From NCBI GenBank assembly GCA_938003885.1, contig CALKWT010000061.1:1-15751 (forward strand): a stretch of 15,751 nucleotides of DNA, read 5' to 3'. The notes under the pieces are model-generated. The model was not told where the DNA came from, made no database searches, and was given only the letters and a program-made list of their open reading frames with translations. This DNA comes from an uncultured Balneolaceae bacterium. Its GTDB lineage: Bacteria > Bacteroidota > Rhodothermia > Balneolales > Balneolaceae. Positions 14,098 through 15,751 of this stretch are shown here, in pieces (within the stretch, counting starts at the first letter, position 1; each line of letters opens with the position of its first letter). Both the position numbers and the translations under genes were made by a program.

Positions 14098-14130
14098 TTT
14101 CGCTTTCACCATCAAGAACGGTTATATTTG
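14098..14130 (+). promoter_or_regulatory. Candidate rluD promoter (TTTC-N21-TATATTTG)
   Basis: TATATTTG at 14123-14130 is an exact match to the Bacteroidota -7 element TAnnTTTG, and TTTC at 14098-14101 lies 21 bases upstream in the -33 position. Transcription would start near 14135-14137, on or next to the ATG at 14137, so the mRNA may be leaderless. The site also makes a TTG start at 14128, which overlaps it, unlikely. Confidence 0.5.
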
Positions 14131-14136
14131 CAGGTT

Positions 14137-15153
14137 ATGGTAATAGAGAAAGAAGAATTGAAAAAGACCGAGTACCTGCTCACTGTACCCCCGGGGCAGC
14201 ATACCGAGATCAGACTGGATAAATACATCACTTCCTTTATTCAGAACGCCACTCGAAACAAGGTGCAAAAGGCGATCAAAAAAGGATATGTCCTGGTCAA
14301 CGGTAAACAAGAGAAATCTTCTTATCTGATACAGCCGAAAGATAAAATTGAAATTTCACTACCCAAGCCCCCCCCGGTTGAACCCCAGCCTGAAAAAATG
14401 GATCTCGATATTGTTTATGAGGATGATCACCTGATCGTCGTCAAAAAAGAGGCTGGCATGGTGGTTCATCCCGCCTATGCAAACTGGTCGGGAACCCTTG
14501 TCAACGGGCTGATGCACTATACGCAGCAGAATCTCTCCAAAAAGGATGAGGAGTCCCTTCGACCCGGCATTGTACATCGGCTGGACAAAGATACCAGCGG
14601 ACTGCTGGTGGTGGCCAAAACGGATGAGGCGCATAAACACCTCGCCCGTCAATTCGCAGATAAAGAGACCCGGCGGACTTATCAGGCGATTGTTTGGGGG
14701 GATCCACCGGAATCGGGTACCATGACCGGTAATATTGGCCGGTCCCCGTCAGACAGAAAGGTGATGACCATCTTAAAGGAAGGTGGTAAGCCCGCAGTCA
14801 CCCATTTCAAAAAACTGGAGGAGTTCGACCACCTGGCACTTCTGGAAATTCAGCTTGAGACAGGAAGAACCCATCAGATCCGGGTTCATTTAAGTCATCA
14901 TGGGTATCCTGTATTTGGGGACCAAACCTATGGCGGGGATACCGTCCGGAGTGGATCCAATACCGGCAGCCGGAAAGCGATGTTCAGAAATCTGTTTAAA
15001 AGGATGCCCCGGCAGGCTCTCCATGCAAAGACCTTAGGTTTTGAACATCCTGCGACGGGAGAGCAGGTTGAATTTGATTCCCCGCTCCCTCAAGACTTTT
15101 TACATGTACTGAACAAACTGCGTGAAAATTGCAATATTAACGATTCATCATGA
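14137..15153 (+). CDS. rluD: RluA/RluD-family 23S rRNA pseudouridine synthase
   Basis: A 338-residue cytoplasmic enzyme that isomerises uridines of 23S rRNA to pseudouridine, counting from ATG 14137; a TTG three codons upstream overlaps the promoter and was not chosen. An S4 RNA-binding domain covers about 22-72 (RLDKYITSFIQNATRNKVQKAI, YVLVNGK). The catalytic domain begins near DIVYEDDHLIVVKKEAGMVVHP. The catalytic motif GIVHRLDKDTSGLLVVAK has the nucleophilic Asp at about 150. RRTYQAIVWG, LETGRTHQIRVHL (about 262-274) and YPVFGDQTYGG follow in family order, and HAKTLGFEHPATGE near the end is also standard. Length is typical for RluD. It overlaps gldC by four bases (ATGA), so the two are translationally coupled. 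RluD is the likeliest paralogue; RluC or another RluA member is less likely. Confidence 0.92.
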   Translation: MVIEKEELKKTEYLLTVPPGQHTEIRLDKYITSFIQNATRNKVQKAIKKGYVLVNGKQEKSSYLIQPKDKIEISLPKPPPVEPQPEKMDLDIVYEDDHLIVVKKEAGMVVHPAYANWSGTLVNGLMHYTQQNLSKKDEESLRPGIVHRLDKDTSGLLVVAKTDEAHKHLARQFADKETRRTYQAIVWGDPPESGTMTGNIGRSPSDRKVMTILKEGGKPAVTHFKKLEEFDHLALLEIQLETGRTHQIRVHLSHHGYPVFGDQTYGGDTVRSGSNTGSRKAMFRNLFKRMPRQALHAKTLGFEHPATGEQVEFDSPLPQDFLHVLNKLRENCNINDSS

Positions 15154-15491
15154 AGAAAACACAATCAAAAAAAATCAATATTGAAGTCTTACTTGACGAG
15201 CATAATGTGCCGGAAAATATCAAGTGGGGTGCTACGGACCTGAAAGGATTTGATGAGGCGAGTTGTCGTGCCATGATCCTTGCCTTATGGGATCATAATA
15301 ACAAGGATACTCTCAGGCTTGACCTCTGGACCAAAGATATGACGGTCGATGAGATGAAGATATTTTTCCATCAGACGCTGCTTACCATGGCCGATACACT
15401 CGAAAAATCGACGACTGACGACAGAATCAGCGGAGATATGAGAGATTTCTGCGCATACTTTGCAGAAAGAATGGATATAGCCGATTCCTGA
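15150..15491 (+). CDS. gldC: Gliding motility protein GldC homologue
   Basis: A 113-residue soluble protein closely resembling GldC of Flavobacterium, a small protein linked to gliding motility and the type IX secretion apparatus in Bacteroidota. The recognisable core is LRLDLWTKDMTVDEMKIFFHQTLLTMADTLE at about 55-85, then MRDFCAYFAERM near the C-terminus, both matching my memory of GldC; length is right. It has no signal peptide or membrane segment, so it is cytoplasmic. The ATG overlaps the rluD TGA. GldC homologues occur in non-gliding relatives, so motility should not be assumed. Exact molecular function is not established. Confidence 0.88.
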   Translation: MKKTQSKKINIEVLLDEHNVPENIKWGATDLKGFDEASCRAMILALWDHNNKDTLRLDLWTKDMTVDEMKIFFHQTLLTMADTLEKSTTDDRISGDMRDFCAYFAERMDIADS

Positions 15492-15494
15492 AAA

Positions 15495-15530
15495 AAAGAC
15501 CGCCTGAATTAGCGGGATCTTTCTATCTTT
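15495..15530 (+). terminator. Terminator after rluD-gldC
   Basis: AAAGACCGC (15495-15503) pairs with GCGG and TCTTT (15512-15515, 15518-15522), with a 2-base bulge and an 8-base loop, followed by the T-rich CTATCTTT. It starts 3 bases after the gldC stop. The stem is fairly short, and the A-run before and T-run after suggest it may work in both directions. Confidence 0.55.
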
Positions 15531-15531
15531 G
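15524..15531 (+). promoter_or_regulatory. TAnnTTTG element upstream of accA
   Basis: TATCTTTG matches the -7 element exactly, but no TTTG-like partner lies 19-21 bases upstream. It overlaps the terminator T-run and the left arm of an inverted repeat (ATCTTTGAT at 15525-15533, ATCAAAGAT at 15557-15565). A start near 15537 would give accA a leader of about 80 bases containing the second arm. Confidence 0.3.
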
Positions 15532-15615
15532 ATCTAAGTTCAGATCCTGTAGGAGAATCAAAGATCAGATGAAACAGAAACATTCCGGAAACTGACGTTC
15601 AACCAAAGTTATTAG

Positions 15616-15751
15616 ATGATGCAATACCTTGATTTCGAGCAGCCAATTGAGGAACTGGAGAAAAAAATTGAAGAGTTAAATAATCTGTCCGTGGATGATG
15701 AGGTCCTTCGACCCGAGATTGAGCAGCTCAGGAAAAAGGCAGATCAGCTTC
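15616..15751 (+). CDS. accA: Acetyl-CoA carboxylase carboxyltransferase subunit alpha, N-terminal part
   Basis: The first 45 codons of a gene that continues beyond the window. MMQYLDFEQPIEELEKKIEEL matches the start of AccA (LDFEQPIAELE...), the subunit that with AccD transfers carboxyl from biotin to acetyl-CoA in fatty acid synthesis. An in-frame TAG ends at 15615, so translation starts at one of the adjacent ATG codons, 15616 or 15619. There is no Shine-Dalgarno. It lies 124 bases after gldC, beyond a terminator-like hairpin. The catalytic region is outside the window, so integrity cannot be judged. Confidence 0.88.
   Translation, partial: MMQYLDFEQPIEELEKKIEELNNLSVDDEVLRPEIEQLRKKADQL

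Noticed and set aside
14128..14136. TTG start for rluD at 14128
   Set aside because: The TTG overlaps the predicted -7 promoter element and an ATG follows three codons later.

Overview
The window looks like chromosomal DNA from a member of the Bacteroidota–Rhodothermota–Balneolota group. Four things point there: a SusC/SusD outer-membrane uptake pair, a GldC gliding-motility homologue, mostly missing Shine-Dalgarno sequences, and several promoter-like sites resembling the Bacteroidota form (TTTG or TTGA, about 19-21 bases, then TAnnTTTG). Base composition is moderate. I lean towards Balneolota/Rhodothermota, but the species cannot be named from this stretch. I see no insertion sequence, prophage, CRISPR array or origin.

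Positions 1-7829 are read entirely on the minus strand. In transcription order they hold a YkkC/YkkD-type heteromeric small multidrug resistance pair (7829-7176), a DinB/YfiT-like metal-binding protein (7014-6547), a SusC TonB-dependent transporter (6289-3230) with its SusD lipoprotein (3154-1631), and a polytopic membrane protein with intramembrane histidines (1263-49). The SusC/SusD pair has no hydrolase or dedicated regulator beside it, so its substrate cannot be inferred from context.

Positions 7830-8331 are a 500-base gap with three strong palindromes. Then comes a divergent carbohydrate-oxidation cluster. On the minus strand are an exported SMP-30/gluconolactonase-like propeller (10801-9764) and a lipoprotein PQQ-dependent sugar (L-sorbosone-type) dehydrogenase (9711-8332). 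On the plus strand is an exported hydroxypyruvate-isomerase-like TIM barrel (11201-12142). The inferred theme is oxidation of a sugar to a lactone in the envelope, hydrolysis of the lactone, and isomerisation of a product. The AT-rich region between the divergent genes carries a candidate promoter and an operator-like inverted repeat.

A convergent ApbE flavin transferase (13283-12237) follows. After it are two tRNA genes, Thr(CGT) and Arg(CCT), separated by a spacer that can fold into two hairpins. The plus-strand genes rluD and gldC overlap by four bases and are followed by a terminator-like hairpin and the start of accA, which runs off the window.

No feature here is clearly a new biological system. 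The best candidates for a second look are the envelope sugar-oxidation cluster, the possible leaderless rluD start, the hairpin between susC and susD, and the palindrome cluster at 8026-8272.
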